Shown: positions 24,101-31,865 of the stretch, in pieces
How positions within the stretch are numbered: the first letter of the stretch is position 1
Layout of the letters: the number at the start of each line of letters is the position of its first letter
From: Pyxicephalus adspersus
Taxonomy: Eukaryota; Chordata; Amphibia; Anura; Pyxicephalidae
NCBI RefSeq assembly: GCF_032062135.1
Contig: NC_092861.1
Coordinates: 60,343,002-60,407,001, forward strand
DNA length: 64,000 nucleotides
Direction of reading: 5' to 3'
The notes under the pieces: generated by a model
The model's database searches: none
The model's input: the letters and a program-made list of their open reading frames with translations, nothing else
Told to the model about the DNA's origin: nothing
Made by a program: the position numbers and the translations under genes

Positions 24101-25615
24101 CATGACTTGAGAACCAGCGGGATAGACATGGGCAGGTTGAACTGCGCGAGCTGAAGAACCACTCTGAACTCTTGCAGCATTGCTAGGAGGCTGGGTTCTG
24201 CTCTGATAGTAATGCTGAAGTAGGAGAAGATTTGTTATAACTCAACATGATCTACGACTAAGTTAAATGCTAATACCATGCTACACCTTAAGATAAAATA
24301 AATTGGGTTAGATATAGATGAGGGTATGCTGATGTGGTACTCAAGTGATTGGAGGGACTAAATATGCATATACATACATTATATGTATATAATATATGGA
24401 TAAAAAGATATATATGATACCTTCGATAGTGAATATCATTTCTCAAGAGATTTCTTTAGCCAGTAAGACCTGTATTACTGCTCAGTTCTGAGCATCAACT
24501 AATGTATAGAAAAACAATGTGAAGGGTTACCTGAATTGATCTGAATCCTGCCTGTTAGAAGCAGCAGAAACAAGAAGTAGAGAGTGGAAGGAGACAAATG
24601 TAAAAATTTATACAGGAGGGGTTAATAAAGAGACGAACTAATGAGCAAGAAAGATGTTATAAAAGAACCTATTCCACTAAAACAGAAAATTGAGTTAAGA
24701 GAGCACAGAAGAGTGGTCAGTACACATTAAAGACATCATCCATAGTTTACATCAATCCACTTGCCTCCCACTAGTTTTAAGAAAGCACTTCCATGTGTGC
24801 ACTTACACAGATTTGCAATAATATCCTAATTTTAAAATCAAAGCCTGCACCAAAGTGGGACAAGACCCCCAAATGGAGCAGAAAAATATTTGCCTTTTAA
24901 TGTCCCAAACTAGAAAGCACTTGTGGCAGGTGTTAGTCTTTCTATCCTTTACATTTTCCCATCAGTTAGGAATGCCCTGAAAAATCTGATAATTCTAATA
25001 AATGCTTTTAACACACACAGCTTCTCCATTCCAATCTACAAAACTAAAATAGAACAAGTTTTTTACTATTATCTTGTAACTCTTACCGGCCGAGGTTGAG
25101 ACGAGGTATTCATTTGTGGAGTCTGTGGCGGCCCAAACACCACAGGGGCTGTTGGACCGGTGGTGAATGGCTGGAGAAAAATAAATAAAATTCTAAGTAC
25201 AACAAGAATTTATTGAAATCTACAGCATTCTTTTTTACAATTGACTATTGCAATCTCTTCAACCCGACTCCAACAGGAGATTTTAAAGCATTGGGGAGAG
25301 CTCACCAACAGCCCACAACCAATGGGAGCACTCCCCAAAATTTAATATACTCAACTCTACCCCAGAGGGCTCTCACATTGACAGCTGGCTGTTAGAAATA
25401 ATAAAGCCCCTTACTGACACAAGTTTAAAATGTATTCTCCAGCCTGTATAGAACAGGTAAGGATTTCACCTGTGGAATCACTGGATTTCACTGGAAATAA
25501 CCCCCCTAACAACAACAAAACAGTTCAGAATGATTAACATTGGTATACATACCTGTGGGAGTCCGGGGGAAGGGGCAGTAGGGGGTCCTCCTATAGGCTG
25601 AGTAGCTTTGCTCAT
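8961..25615 (-). CDS. EIF4G1: EIF4G1, eukaryotic translation initiation factor 4 gamma 1 (spliced; 3' end in gap)
   Basis: Scaffold of the cytoplasmic eIF4F complex: it joins eIF4E (cap), eIF4A (helicase), eIF3 (40S), PABP (poly-A tail) and MNK kinases. I traced 31 coding exons by GT-AG sites and phase; the coding pieces sum in frame to about 1,608 residues, close to human eIF4G1. Visible parts: Gln/Pro/Tyr-rich N-terminus (1-170), PABP-binding segment (about 172-205, KRERKT then [14 protein letters not shown]), acidic region (235-533), eIF4E motif YDREFLL (about 637-643), MIF4G (about 770-1000), RS/RD-rich linker (1100-1235), MA3 (about 1245-1430), W2 (about 1440-1608). The start is the ATG beginning MSKATQ, which aligns with the MNKAPQ start of human eIF4G1. 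The stop codon is missing in the 8,238-8,960 gap; only one or two residues should be lost. No frameshift or internal stop is seen, so the gene looks intact. Confidence 0.97.
10059..10199 (-). CDS. EIF4G1: EIF4G1 exon 31 (W2)
   Basis: Acceptor TCTCTACAG, donor GTAAGT; 141 nt, residues 1502-1549. [18 protein letters not shown] then [20 protein letters not shown]; clearly the eIF4G1 form. Confidence 0.96.
10917..10998 (-). CDS. EIF4G1: EIF4G1 exon 30 (W2)
   Basis: Acceptor CCAACAG, donor GTAAGT; 82 nt, residues 1475-1502. [20 protein letters not shown] then VCHCAII. Confidence 0.95.
11085..11219 (-). CDS. EIF4G1: EIF4G1 exon 29 (W2 start)
   Basis: Acceptor CTGTGTAG, donor GTAAGA; 135 nt, residues 1430-1474. 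[20 protein letters not shown] then a helix ending in [12 protein letters not shown]. Confidence 0.95.
12185..12283 (-). CDS. EIF4G1: EIF4G1 exon 28
   Basis: Acceptor ATTGTAG, donor GTGAGT; 99 nt, residues 1397-1429. [20 protein letters not shown] then [13 protein letters not shown], the end of the MA3 region. Confidence 0.95.
12376..12457 (-). CDS. EIF4G1: EIF4G1 exon 27 (MA3)
   Basis: Acceptor TTTTTTCAG, donor GTGAGT; 82 nt, residues 1369-1396. [20 protein letters not shown] then LGLQCKGM. Confidence 0.95.
12547..12672 (-). CDS. EIF4G1: EIF4G1 exon 26 (MA3)
   Basis: Acceptor ATTTACAG, donor GTAAAA; 126 nt, residues 1327-1369. [20 protein letters not shown], then [15 protein letters not shown], as in human eIF4G1. 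Confidence 0.96.
13108..13280 (-). CDS. EIF4G1: EIF4G1 exon 25 (MA3)
   Basis: Acceptor CCCTGCAG, donor GTAAGT; 173 nt, residues 1270-1327. [20 protein letters not shown] then [19 protein letters not shown]; conserved MA3 helices. Confidence 0.96.
13362..13483 (-). CDS. EIF4G1: EIF4G1 exon 24 (MA3 start)
   Basis: Acceptor CTGTTTAG, donor GTGAGG; 122 nt, residues 1229-1269. [20 protein letters not shown] then HINDIK begins the MA3 domain, the second eIF4A-binding module. Confidence 0.96.
13595..13842 (-). CDS. EIF4G1: EIF4G1 exon 23 (Arg/Asp/Ser-rich linker)
   Basis: Acceptor TTTTGCAG, donor GTAAGT; 248 nt, residues 1146-1229. Repeated RD/RS/ER dipeptides (for example [18 protein letters not shown]), then [16 protein letters not shown] and a VRKVASMTE segment like human LRKAASLTE, a phospho-regulated region. 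Confidence 0.94.
14282..14378 (-). CDS. EIF4G1: EIF4G1 exon 22
   Basis: Acceptor TCCTTCAG, donor GTATGT; 97 nt, residues 1114-1146. Contains [11 protein letters not shown], a conserved linker motif of eIF4G1, then [12 protein letters not shown]. Confidence 0.93.
14469..14568 (-). CDS. EIF4G1: EIF4G1 exon 21
   Basis: Acceptor CTTTTCAAG, donor GTAAGC; 100 nt, residues 1081-1114. [20 protein letters not shown] then [10 protein letters not shown], as in human eIF4G1. Confidence 0.94.
14685..14939 (-). CDS. EIF4G1: EIF4G1 exon 20 (MIF4G end and linker)
   Basis: Acceptor CTCTAAAG, donor GTAAAT; 255 nt, residues 996-1080. [20 protein letters not shown] closes MIF4G; then the eIF4G1-type [19 protein letters not shown], which helps separate this gene from EIF4G3. 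Confidence 0.96.
15040..15110 (+). repeat. L2 LINE 3' tail fragment inside an EIF4G1 intron
   Basis: AATTAATGTACAGTGATGCG, then CAATATGTTGGCGCTATTTA and AATAATAA. Same L2 end as elsewhere, opposite to the gene. Confidence 0.65.
15157..15261 (-). CDS. EIF4G1: EIF4G1 exon 19 (MIF4G)
   Basis: Acceptor TTTAACAG, donor GTAAGA; 105 nt, residues 961-995. [20 protein letters not shown] then [14 protein letters not shown], nearly identical to human. Confidence 0.97.
15779..16015 (-). CDS. EIF4G1: EIF4G1 exon 18 (MIF4G core)
   Basis: Acceptor ACCTGCAG, donor GTCTGT (weak but in the expected place); 237 nt, residues 882-960. Holds the most conserved MIF4G stretch: [40 protein letters not shown] and TIGKDLDFE. 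Confidence 0.97.
16127..16273 (-). CDS. EIF4G1: EIF4G1 exon 17 (MIF4G)
   Basis: Acceptor TTTTATAG, donor GTAATT; 147 nt, residues 833-881. [10 protein letters not shown]... [17 protein letters not shown], then an acidic helix [15 protein letters not shown]. Confidence 0.96.
16851..17048 (-). CDS. EIF4G1: EIF4G1 exon 16 (MIF4G start)
   Basis: Acceptor GAATATAG, donor GTGAGT; 198 nt, residues 767-832. [18 protein letters not shown] to [10 protein letters not shown] forms the first HEAT-repeat helices of the MIF4G domain that binds eIF4A. Confidence 0.97.
17165..17338 (-). CDS. EIF4G1: EIF4G1 exon 15
   Basis: Acceptor CTTCTGCAG, donor GTGAGT; 174 nt, residues 709-766. Encodes [17 protein letters not shown], then [14 protein letters not shown], the RNA-binding linker just before MIF4G. 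Confidence 0.95.
17436..17555 (-). CDS. EIF4G1: EIF4G1 exon 14
   Basis: Acceptor CCCATAAG, donor GTAAGT; 120 nt, residues 669-708. [16 protein letters not shown] then [14 protein letters not shown] matches human eIF4G1. Confidence 0.95.
17652..17785 (-). CDS. EIF4G1: EIF4G1 exon 13 (eIF4E-binding motif)
   Basis: Acceptor TTCCTGTAG, donor GTAGGT; 134 nt, residues 624-668. Contains the canonical Y-x4-L-hydrophobic motif as YDREFLL (about 637-643), followed by [16 protein letters not shown]. All key residues for eIF4E binding are present. Confidence 0.97.
18367..18547 (-). CDS. EIF4G1: EIF4G1 exon 12
   Basis: Acceptor CCACTTTAG, donor GTTAGT; 181 nt, residues 564-624. Acidic and Pro-rich, then [20 protein letters not shown], matching the ETWDSKEDK...AENI stretch before the eIF4E site of human eIF4G1. 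Confidence 0.94.
18733..18821 (-). CDS. EIF4G1: EIF4G1 exon 11 (basic VPKKKRK segment)
   Basis: Acceptor CCTCCACAG, donor GTGAAT; 89 nt, residues 534-563. [19 protein letters not shown] and LLDAFKE match the human segment almost residue for residue. The Lys/Arg run resembles a nuclear localisation signal. Confidence 0.96.
19518..20417 (-). CDS. EIF4G1: EIF4G1 exon 10 (900 nt, acidic disordered region)
   Basis: Acceptor TTTTATAG, donor GTATTG. Encodes residues 234-534, rich in Glu, Pro, Ser, Val and Gln, as expected for the poorly conserved region between the PABP and eIF4E sites. It keeps one open frame over 900 nt. It contains two short in-frame tandem duplications (LHQQDAT units at 20,024-20,065; PPAQLE units at 19,793-19,828). 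The PEELLTNG motif resembles human PEELLNG. Confidence 0.93.
20731..20800 (-). CDS. EIF4G1: EIF4G1 exon 9
   Basis: Acceptor CCCTTTCAG, donor GTAAGA; 70 nt, residues 211-234. [23 protein letters not shown] matches the ...PQANGETPQVAVIVRPDD region of human eIF4G1. Confidence 0.93.
21631..21723 (-). CDS. EIF4G1: EIF4G1 exon 8 (PABP-binding region, second half)
   Basis: Acceptor TTAATAG, donor GTAAAG; 93 nt, residues 180-210. [17 protein letters not shown] is nearly invariant in the eIF4G1/eIF4G3 family and contacts PABP RRM2. It ends with the Thr/Pro-rich TSSTPTPPQ. Confidence 0.96.
23145..23245 (-). CDS. EIF4G1: EIF4G1 exon 7 (PABP-binding region, first half)
   Basis: Acceptor TTATTCAG, donor GTAAGT; 101 nt, residues 146-179. 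Reads [14 protein letters not shown]... and ends in the basic PPKRERKT that begins the PABP-binding segment. Confidence 0.95.
23838..23934 (-). CDS. EIF4G1: EIF4G1 exon 6
   Basis: Acceptor CCATTGCAG, donor GTGAGG; 97 nt, residues 114-146. Encodes [20 protein letters not shown]... PTEYGTY, a well-conserved low-complexity segment of eIF4G1. Ends after the first base of a codon. Confidence 0.95.
24044..24214 (-). CDS. EIF4G1: EIF4G1 exon 5
   Basis: Acceptor CTACTTCAG, donor GTAAGT; 171 nt, residues 57-113. [12 protein letters not shown] at the start and [15 protein letters not shown] in the middle match human eIF4G1 closely; the end is Tyr/Gln-rich (GYYIQGGQ). Confidence 0.95.
24531..24551 (-). 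CDS. EIF4G1: EIF4G1 21-nt microexon (AGFRSIQ)
   Basis: Acceptor GCTTCTAACAG and donor CAG|GTAACC bracket exactly 21 nt, which read AGFRSIQ in frame between two phase-0 exons. Directly upstream is a UGC-rich tract (TTTCTGCTGCTTCTAACAG), the layout known for SRRM4-dependent neuronal microexons. Mammalian EIF4G1 and EIF4G3 are known to carry neuronal microexons of this size; including it is therefore optional (1,608 or 1,601 visible residues). Confidence 0.82.
24552..24575 (-). promoter_or_regulatory. UGC-rich splicing element upstream of the microexon
   Basis: On the sense (minus) strand, the tract TTTCTGCTGCTTCTAACAG places two UGC triplets within about 15 nt of the 3' splice site, between a pyrimidine tract and the AG. 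This matches the described binding context of SRRM4 (nSR100). Binding is inferred. Confidence 0.5.
25087..25170 (-). CDS. EIF4G1: EIF4G1 exon 3
   Basis: Acceptor TTTTCTCCAG, donor GTAAGA; 84 nt, phase 0 at both ends. Encodes residues 22-49 ([15 protein letters not shown]... MNTSSQPRP), like the PVVF...QMNTPSQPRQ stretch of human eIF4G1. Confidence 0.93.
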
Positions 25616-25649
25616 CTCATGTGCTGCTGCATAGGGTCCCCCGTAAGGT
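25553..25649 (-). CDS. EIF4G1: EIF4G1 exon 2 (start codon)
   Basis: Acceptor CTTTTACAG and donor CAG|GTATGT. The first 34 nt are taken as 5'UTR; coding starts at 25,615 and gives residues 1-21 (MSKATQ... SPGLPQ), matching the MNKAPQ... SPGLPQ start of human eIF4G1. The reading frame stays open to the acceptor (PYGGPYAAAHE before the Met), so an N-terminal extension from an upstream exon cannot be ruled out. Confidence 0.88.
25612..25632 (-). promoter_or_regulatory. Six-codon uORF overlapping the EIF4G1 start codon
   Basis: ATGCAGCAGCACATGAGA followed by TGA. Its stop overlaps the main initiation codon as ATGA (main ATG at 25,615-25,613). The first AUG has a poor context (C at -3); the main AUG has G at -3. 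If this exon is 5'UTR up to the main AUG, the arrangement would favour leaky scanning or reinitiation. The role is inferred. Confidence 0.5.
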
Positions 25650-28507
25650 CTGTAAAAGCCAAAATACATACAATTAAAGACAATCACTAAAGTTGGTTGT
25701 GGTAAAATAAATATAAAGAATGAATGAGACTGTGGGCCAATGGCCCCTTGCACCAATGAACCTGAAGTGGCTGTTCTTTTTGTACAAAAGGTAATGAAGA
25801 TGTGTTGCCACCCAAAAGCACAACTTAGCACTCAGATATTGGAATAATTGCATCACAGTGTTCTAGAGGGAAAATACTATAGCTGCACATAAAAAATATG
25901 GCCCGAACAACGTCCAGGTTACGGCCAGAAGACTGCTCATTACGGAGATGAACAAATAGAGAAGGACATGTGAGATAAGGCCCAGTTCTACTTCAAAAGC
26001 AAAACTTGATTTCCATTTTTTGGCATGTGTATTCAAAGTGCATACCTCTTTATTTAGCAGCAAAATCATGTTAGTGCCTTGACTAGCAGGAGTCTGCCCA
26101 CAGTGCATGTGAAGGGATTTGGGGAGTTGTGGTGCCGAGAGGTGTCTACATTGCACCCACCAGCTGCCCCTGGACAAGCGTGGCAATTAAGGCACATGGC
26201 ATATTATACTAATAATCCATCTCTTTATACAAGAACAAAGTAAGGGACATGCTCCAGAGGGGGAGAGGATATAGGAGCAAGTTTGGGTAATGCCTAGAAA
26301 TCAGCTTTAACACGTCTTTGGAGTAAGAGACATCAAATGGCTAGACATAAAAGAGATCAAATAATGGGCAGATAACTACAGAGGGTGGAAACGTCTACAT
26401 CTGCTGACACATTGTGACTACATCCAAAAACACAGGGGAGACATTCCACAATCTTATAGTCAACCTGAAAGTCTCCTATGATGACTTGAGTTAGCACCTG
26501 CCCAGATAGCATTGTTAGAACTACAAAAGGTTACATTAACACCTCTGACAACACCCTCTGGAAGCTGGATTTGTAAGTAGTCAACGTTTGCAACTTAACC
26601 AAAATGTGCTGGGGTAAGTTATGTCCCTACATTGAAATATATATGCTGTAAACATCTGTTTAGATCAGCAGTTGAGGAATTGGTCTTTCATGTTTCCCTT
26701 TTTGTAAAAAAAAAAAAAAAAAAAGCCTTTATTTAAGAACCTAATAAAAGGCAGCCTGCCTGAAAGAGGTACCTACTGCTGTGCTCTTTTGAAATCTATA
26801 ATGCATGGGGAGATCTTTAACAATGACTGCCTGAGGCCTAGTTTACAGGGACATTTTTACCCAGTGTTTAAACGCTCACATATAAAATTTATTTTCAAAC
26901 GTGCCATTATACATAGGGCTTTTTTAAGCTTTATATTTTTGGGTGCACGCCCTACAGCATTTCAACACTCTTAAATGCCCAGAAAAGCTTACAAATCGTT
27001 ATAAATGTATGGGGCATTTATGAGTGTTTTGGAGCATGCTCATACACTGGTTGACAAACCCAACCTGCTGCTATCTCGCAATTAGCAGGGTTGGGCTTCC
27101 CATTATGCCTGAAAGAGATGTGCAAACCAAACTGGAAGCCCAATAGCAGCAGCCTCATGATGTAACCTAGGAAGTGATGACACAGGAGAGATGTAGTGAC
27201 AAACTGAAAAATGTACATTTATTGAGATATCTTGCCACTTACTGTGCAAGTACAACCCCCCCTCCCCCGTCGCCCCTATAAATCATTTTATATCTATGGA
27301 AGAACAATGTTCCTTGACTGAATCATGGGTGACACCATCTCCAGGAATCTCTCTGACTATGCAGGCTGGAAAACAGAACTCCTGTATCGAAGTTAATTCA
27401 TTCTAGCAGCAGCCAGGGGGATGCTGGGATACTTTGTATTGTACACTAAACTTTGCAATGTGCAGCACAGTGCACACCTAATGATTGCAAACAGGCAGCG
27501 TGGTAAGCAAGTGGTAAGTTTCTGTAATTAAAATGCATACTTGTAATTTCCTACCTTTAGTTTCTACTTATCTTCTATTAAAATTTGATTGAAGAAAGGT
27601 ACCCCAAATCAAACCAATAAACTTAAAAAATAACAAACCTGCAGAAAACAAAGCAATGGAACTCATGGAAAGGGGGCACTGATTTATCCTATTAATTAGA
27701 AGGAAAAAATGAAGCTTTAAACTTTACTATAATACATTGTGATTAAGTTAGACTCAGGGTGATATATGTGTGATATATTGTCCCTTTCTAAGTAAAAAGA
27801 TACTATTGTGAGAAAATTGTTTTACAACTTTACACCTGGCACCTATCATGCTAATCCAATCTCCAGTGCTTATTTTTATTTCTCCAAGGTTTTACCACTG
27901 GGACATAACCAGGTTTTTAAGATGGTAATTAACCACCTGAGTGTTACACTGAGGTCTAGATTTCTGTACCAAAAGTGATCCACTGTTTTTCATGAAATTT
28001 TTTTTTAAATTGTAGACCTGTAAGCGAAGGTCGGGCTTAACTGCAAGGAGGTTAACACATTCTAATACAGATATGGGAGCAGTAAGAAGGACTGCTTGCA
28101 AAACACCTTGTCCAGGAAGGGGGTACATAAGTTAATCAATTCAGCATCACAGGAGAGAAAGCTATTATTCACCTACATAAGGAATCTCACCTAAACATTC
28201 ATTTGGTAATGATGCATTTGTTTAGCATGAACAGATGCCATTGTGCAAGGAACAAACAAAATGGAAAAGTCTCCAGCCAAATTGAATTAAAAAGGGTCAC
28301 TTGGACAATACAGCTCCCCTTCCACAAGTACAGGAACCTTTAAGAGGATTTCTCTTATTAGCATGTGCTAATGATGTGGAGTTTTCAACACCAACTTAAC
28401 TATCCCATTCCATGGGCATTTTTTATTTCACTAGGCTGTAAACAGTAACTTTCAGTATTAGTGAAAACCAGAAACATTTAAACTACAGCTTAGTGAATTA
28501 AGTCCTA

Positions 28508-28612
28508 TTGGATGTGCAGGAAACACATTTTTGATTCTCTCCAGCCATAAACGCATAGTGATGGTGCTTATATGCATGGAGAGCGTCCGCAATGTATTTC
28601 CTGCACATCCAA
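28508..28612. repeat. 105-bp foldback MITE in intron 1
   Basis: TTGGATGTGCAGGAAACACA at one end and, reverse complemented, TTTGGATGTGCAGGAAATAC at the other; both continue to CTCTCCA. Inverted ends of about 35 bp around a short loop. Confidence 0.7.
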
Positions 28613-30350
28613 AGAGGTAAAAAGTTTACCAAAGCCATCCAAAGTATAAAAAATGAAATTATGATGGCATGAATACTGCCATGGTACACATACAGATTAT
28701 CTAGGTCTTAATGAAAAAACACAGTCCTGAGGCCATGAATTAGTTCACTTTTGATCACCAAGCGTGGTTATCAAATTAAACCAACAACCACATGTTTGCA
28801 GATCCGTGTCAGACTGAACAAATGGTCTGTGAACTGTATGACCTACCCCTCACATACACAACTGGTAAAACCAATTTCTAGCCAAGACTACAATGTATAT
28901 GGATACCTGAAAATTTTTACACAGTATAAAATACCTGTGACCAGATACAAATGACTTTATGGTTTAAAGCCCAACTACACCCAAAATCAAACAAATCCCA
29001 TTCCTAAAGCAATCATGTTTATCAGTGTAAATAAGTATTACCTTTGGAACTGCACTTTTCCCAACCCCATTGTGTAACTGTGCACCCACCCACACAGTCC
29101 AGACCTACAGATTGAGGTCCTACAATTTCCTGTGACTACAAGCCATCCATAAAATACAATCTTGCACCAGTTTTCCAGATTTTGTCAGCTTCCCTTATTA
29201 CAACACTGACTCATCACATGGCTAAAACAACCCTACCTCTTAGTACTGAATAGGTGCTGACAACATACATAACTAATTTCAGAACAGACATCAAAAGGCC
29301 AGAAATAACAAGAGTCAGGTTTTTCCTGTTAAAAAAGGAAACTTAACAGGACTATAGCCATGAGATAATAATGGAATCTTCCCTTGCTAATTTCTCACAG
29401 GCTGCACTTGAGGACTACTACTGCTCTAACACAGGACATAAAAACAAAAAAAGCCTCAAAAGTAAATAATTAACCATAAACAATTGTTTATAATCCAATC
29501 TATGGCTGGTTTCACTGCACCCTTTGACCCCAGACAATTCCTTACCTACACAGCAAATTCAGTCCAGTAAAGGGAGTTTATGGTATTAACTTTTTTCACT
29601 CTTTATTTTAACATTTTCAGAAATATAACAGAAAAACATAGAACAGATAGTAAGTTTCACTGCTTATACATTGAAAAATATTTATAATTCCTATACAAAA
29701 AAATCCACAATATCTAACAAATACCACATTACCAAATAACTATATAATACAAAAACGTACCAAAGTTAAATTTAAATATCTACTAGGAAACCCACATTCA
29801 AAGACTTCCATTAAAGGGCAAAAGATAAGCCCTAGGTAAACAATTATTTACTTTGTCAGCAAATAATCCATTGTGTAAAGAAAACAAGCAATGTAAACTT
29901 GTAAAAATAAGTTAGAAAAACAGAAAACTAGCACTGGTTTCATACAGACCTCATTGATCTTTCTCCGATTCTGCGGTAAAGTAAAATTAAAAAAAGCCAG
30001 TTGTATCACACAACTTATGCCCCACACTTATAAAGTGGCTATACAGACCAACCCCTCCCCCCAACAGCCAGCACAAGCCATTCCCAGCCCATAGATAACA
30101 TTTGGGAGGGGATACAGTTGAGGTAGTTCATTGAATCTGAAAGGGGTAGCAGGATATGCACAGATGGCTCCCACCCCCATCCCAAAAAACAAACATCTTT
30201 CTCCTTAAACCTGATTAGTCAGCCCTCCCCCAAAACCCAGCTCACTTGTACTATCTCTGTGCACACCTGGATTACCATTTGGAAGGAAGAACCACAAGTC
30301 AATTATAATATTCCTTTTTTTATGAGCACATTATCTATCAAACCAACAAT

Positions 30351-30393
30351 GTGTGTGTGTAAATATATATATATATTACATACACACACACAC
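30351..30393. repeat. Compound TG/TA/CA microsatellite
   Basis: GTGTGTGTGT, then TATATATATAT, then CACACACACAC, directly before the minisatellite. Confidence 0.9.
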
Positions 30394-30432
30394 GCGCTTT
30401 GGTAGTCGGGATGAAACACTTAGAGCACTCAG

Positions 30433-30715
30433 GTGTATTGGTAGCCCAGATGAAAAACAAAAAGCTGTCAGGTGCTTTGGTGGCCCACGTGTGGTTAGAA
30501 GGGCAGCCAGGTGCTTTGGTGGCCCACGTGTGGTTAGAAGGGCAGCCAGGGTGCTCTGGTAGCCCACGTGTGGTTAGAAAGGCAGCCAGGTGCTCTGGTA
30601 GGACACGTGTGGTTAGAAGGGCAGCCAGGTTCTCTGGTAGGACACATGTGGTTGGAAGGGCAGCCAGGTGCTTTGGTAGCCCATGTGTGGTTAGAAAGGC
30701 AGCCAGGCGCGTCTG
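30433..30715. repeat. 39-bp minisatellite, about 7 copies
   Basis: Unit GGTGCTTTGGTGGCCCACGT + GTGGTTAGAAGGGCAGCCA (39 bp = 13 codons). Copies start near 30,433, 30,472, 30,511, 30,549, 30,589, 30,628 and 30,667, with one 1-bp insertion. Several frames stay open across it on both strands because the unit is a multiple of three; I do not read it as a gene. Confidence 0.9.
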
Positions 30716-31339
30716 CAGGCCAGGAGTCGGTGGCTTATTTGAGATCCAGAAACCCCCTTTAACTATGTCTGCCAACCAACACCCTGGGAATGAATACAGG
30801 AAGTAATGAGCATGAATACTATTCCCTTTACTGTCACCAGCTCAAGCCTAACAAAAATGGAGCTTTTAATGCCAAAAAACCTCTGCCTAGGTGTTTTACC
30901 CTGAATGGTTCAGGGTAGCGGTAGGGAGACTTTTTTTTTAGCTTTTTCCTCTCTAGCTTGCCTGTCCCTGGCAAGGAGACTCCGTATTAAGAGTGAGCAA
31001 CACCACAGCTTTCTAAGTAAATGTATCATTTTGTAGCAGGATGATCCAGGGAAAATATTAGCAAAATAAACATTAGCTGAAACTTTTATTTTTCCCTGTA
31101 AAATAGCAAGTAGGCCCTGCTGCATCCCACCCTCTGCTCCTTTACAGCTTAACTCAATTATGCATTCCAATGTGTTGGGTATTCAGTGCACAACAAAACA
31201 ATAGGTGTGAAAAGTTTTCTAGTTTTCTCTGGGATCCCTTTCTTTCTGTTTAAAGGGCCCATGCCCAGTGGAGTCAGACAGACAGGGGACCAGTCCAGGA
31301 TGCAGATGTCTGCACCTTCAAAAAGGCTGGATACCCATG

Positions 31340-31590
31340 CAATAATTATTGTTGGAAAAGATCTTTCACAATCCTTTCCAACTACAAATCACTGCACGAT
31401 GCATGAACAAGTGCTGTACATACAGAACCGTCCTGCCCCATGGGGAGGGGGAGAATGAGGGAATCACACCCCGCTGCACGCTCTCCCTTTCACTTTCATT
31501 ACAATTGTTCCTCATCCGTCGATCCGCCAGGAAGGTAGTTCGGACCGCTGAACACATGTTAGATTCTCGTGGGATACCAGCCCTGAGTCG
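31340..31590. repeat. Degraded MITE of the GTACACAC family
   Basis: Internal blocks GTTGGAAAAGATCTTTCACA, CACGATGCATGAACAAGTGC, ACATACAGAACCGT and CCCTGAGTCGATTATCGG match the copies at 34.2 and 42.6 kb in the same order. Confidence 0.65.
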
Positions 31591-31690
31591 ATTATCGGAG
31601 GGAGAGTACATCCATACAAAAACTTACCCTTATCTGACTAGTGCCAGATGTGTTTCATCCACATGGTGGAAAGGCAACTGGGTATAGGCA

Positions 31691-31865
31691 CCAGTGTTCT
31701 CCCCAGCCCCTTTTAGCTGGGCGCACCCACCCGGCACTTTTCAGTAACCACCCGGCTGTTTTTGGGTGGTTACTGAGGGGTTTGGTCACAATACAGGGAC
31801 TGCCACCCACCTACAATTTCTTCCTACCCAGCATAAAAATTTCTGAGTTGAGCACAGGGCACTAA
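31691..31865. repeat. Short hAT-like element (CAGTGTTCTCCCCAGC end)
   Basis: Starts CAGTGTTCTCCCCAGC and contains GGGTGGTTACTGA and GCTGGGCGCACCCACCC-type blocks shared with copies at 33.6 and 44.7 kb. The right end is degraded. Confidence 0.6.

Noticed and set aside
8961..25615. SNORD66, a C/D snoRNA hosted by human EIF4G1
   Set aside because: I looked on the sense strand of the introns for RUGAUGA and CUGA boxes at the right spacing. A GTGATGATG at about 12,814 lacks a D box. By eye I found no convincing copy; a covariance-model search would settle it.
29951..29971. Possible extra 21-nt exon in intron 1 (ACCGCAG|AATCGG...AATGAG|GTCTGT)
   Set aside because: The donor is weak, there is no coding frame to judge it by, and no homologous exon is known to me.
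30338..30806. Long open frames with 13-residue repeats on both strands in intron 1
   Set aside because: The 39-bp unit is a multiple of three, so any frame open in one unit stays open in all. No start context, splice site or homology supports coding.
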